Below, piece by piece: positions 62,171 to 64,000 of a stretch of 64,000 nucleotides of DNA. A program made the position numbers and the translations under genes. The notes beneath the pieces are model-generated. The model did no database searches and was not told where the DNA came from. It worked only from the letters and a program-made list of their open reading frames with translations. How positions within the stretch are numbered: the stretch's first letter is position 1; each line of letters starts with the position of its first letter. Source of the DNA: Sindora glabra (Eukaryota > Streptophyta > Magnoliopsida > Fabales > Fabaceae). The stretch covers positions 1,415,251-1,479,250 of the forward strand of contig CM035234.1 of the NCBI GenBank assembly GCA_020226215.1, read 5' to 3'.

Positions 62171-64000
62171 TTTATTACTATTTGAAAATTATGTTTTTTA
62201 TATTGTAAAATATTAGAATAATAGGACTAAAGTATATACGGGGTATTGCATTATAATATTTTGAAAAGTTGAAGTTTGATTCAGACGACAAATGCATTTT
62301 TTTATATATTATTTTGAGGACATAAAAAATATAAAAGTGTTATGTTATGAAATCTTAAAATAGCACCTTTAGAAATTACTTAAATCATTAAATTTTAATA
62401 TTTATGTTTAAATAGCTTTGATTTTAAAAAAAAGTGCCTAAAATATAAAATTTAATTTATTTAAAATTAAGTTGAAAATATTAGAAATTAAATGAATAGT
62501 TTTATGAAATGATGTGAATGTTGTATTCTTGAATCAAGGGTTTTAAAGTTTTAATTGATTTATACTTTGATTTGAAAAAATCCTCATTTATGAAAATATT
62601 TAATTTTCGATGATAATTATATATATATGTATGTGAAAGTGATGATTTGGGGTGGTTATCTGGTATAAAATGAATTTTTTTAGAATTTCAAATTTTAATA
62701 TTTCTATTTATATGATTTTGATTTGAAATCCTTAGATAATGACATATTTAAATTAAAAGTCAATATTTGAAAATATAATGAGGAGATAATATAGAATGCT
62801 ATTACATAATGATTTGAATTTATATTTGTCATGTATAGGAAAAAAAATAAGTAGTAACCATGTATTCATAAGTTATTATTATAAATTATGGAGAAAGAAA
62901 AAATAAAGATGAAGGCAAAAATACTCGAGGACTCCTTAATTAGGTAGACGTTCCTGGGTGAATATATATCTCACCCAAATTAATGTTCTATTCTCTTTAC
63001 ATTTCCTTACATAAATATGTATATAATTAATAATGATGGCGTAGTATAGAAATTTACAAACTGTTATAATCATTTATTTATGATAGTACTATATTTATTA
63101 TTCTCATATTTAAAAAAAATAACGAAATTATTGATTATGGATGGTAAATAGTTTATTTATAATCGATGTGAGTAGGATTTATTAAAAAAAATGGATAACT
63201 AGCCCCTTGAGTTTGTACAATAAAAGTATGGTATTGTTGCTAATTATGGCATTATGTAGATGTGAAATTATAGATTTTAGATATATGGATAATCCTCAGC
63301 CACATATAAAGAGTGCAATCTGCTTGCAAAATTACATTGTTATGGTTATATTTATAATGTGTTAGTGAATGTATTATGAATTATATCATGATATGGATGA
63401 ATGTTTGTGGTGATGCAAGAGGGACACTATTATATATATTTTGCTATGAATTTTGATATTGACCTATGATGATAAATTATTTATCTCATGTTATGATTGA
63501 ATTGGAATTGTGATGTGTAAAATTTGAACTTTAGTATATAAATTGTATAGTAAATTAGTCACAAGTGGCATTGAAATTATGAAATGTGATAAGAGCAATG
63601 TCGTGAATATCAAATGAGAAATTCCTAGCAACTTATAAAGGAGATAAGACAAATCTTGAAAAAATAAGGATAAAAAATTTGTGAAAAATATAAGGTTAAT
63701 TTAAAAGTCCAAAGATGGATCCATGTGAATATATTATAAACTGATATGTATTGTGATATGATATTGAAATTTACTTGTCTTCGAATCTACTGATTGGTGT
63801 GATTGTGATAAGTTGGTTGTGATTGAGTCTTGTTAGCAATTTAAAAATTTAACTAATACTAAGGATGGGTTATGTGCAAAATTATAATTGTATTGTGTAA
63901 AATTGAATAGTTAAGACTATTATTATCTATGATGTGAAATAAAAATTTGAACTGTATGCAGGTAAATACTTAATCTAAGAATTGGTATCATATATTATAA
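62171..64000. other. AT-rich sequence to the window end
   Basis: No gene seen. The texture (many GTGATATG and ATTGTGAT words) suggests decayed LTR-retrotransposon sequence, without proof. Confidence 0.35.

Overview
This is a 64 kb window of a eudicot nuclear genome. The evidence is its strong AT bias, U2-type introns with GT/AG borders, plant-only gene families (P-class PPR, DUF247, MED15-type KIX) and many plant transposon remnants. The species cannot be identified from sequence alone. I found no tRNA, rRNA or CRISPR array.

Layout. (1) 1-1157: the 3' part of a P-class pentatricopeptide repeat gene resembling Arabidopsis At1g80550, cut by the window edge. (2) 1.5-10.3 kb: a small hAT-like element, then a 6.3 kb Mutator-like element (MULE) with about 70-bp terminal inverted repeats and a decayed minus-strand transposase. 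(3) 15.2-16.9 kb: an intact intronless DUF247/UPF0481 gene resembling At3g02645. (4) 17-24 kb: AT-rich repeats, including a 472-bp tandem duplication of an older tandem array. (5) 24.3-59.6 kb: a dispersed cluster of genes derived from the KIX end of Mediator subunit MED15. It holds gene A (24.3-26.9 kb, frameshifted), relict C (34.4 kb, last exon and 3' flank only), gene B (43.8-48.7 kb, twelve exons, three KIX units) and gene D (58.7-59.6 kb, an intact three-exon gene for one 82-residue KIX domain). Transposon debris fills the gaps. (6) 60-64 kb: a TIR element with a GC-rich interior, another GC-rich island and AT-rich sequence.

The most interesting system is the KIX cluster. All five KIX units keep the same exon plan: an exon ending in phase 2, an exon of exactly 112 nt, then the DYLRKIS-type exon. 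Gene B carries a KIX - MED15 middle region - KIX - KIX layout, with a one-base frameshift at the start of the third unit. Gene D, and gene A as it now reads, would make almost nothing but one KIX domain. KIX domains bind activation domains, so KIX-only proteins could compete with full MED15. That role is inference.

A second useful result is a 1.2 kb MULE at 39.7-40.9 kb with a perfect 9-bp target duplication. Its empty site survives in the paralogous copy of the surrounding segmental duplication at 43.24 kb, which gives the relative order of the two events.
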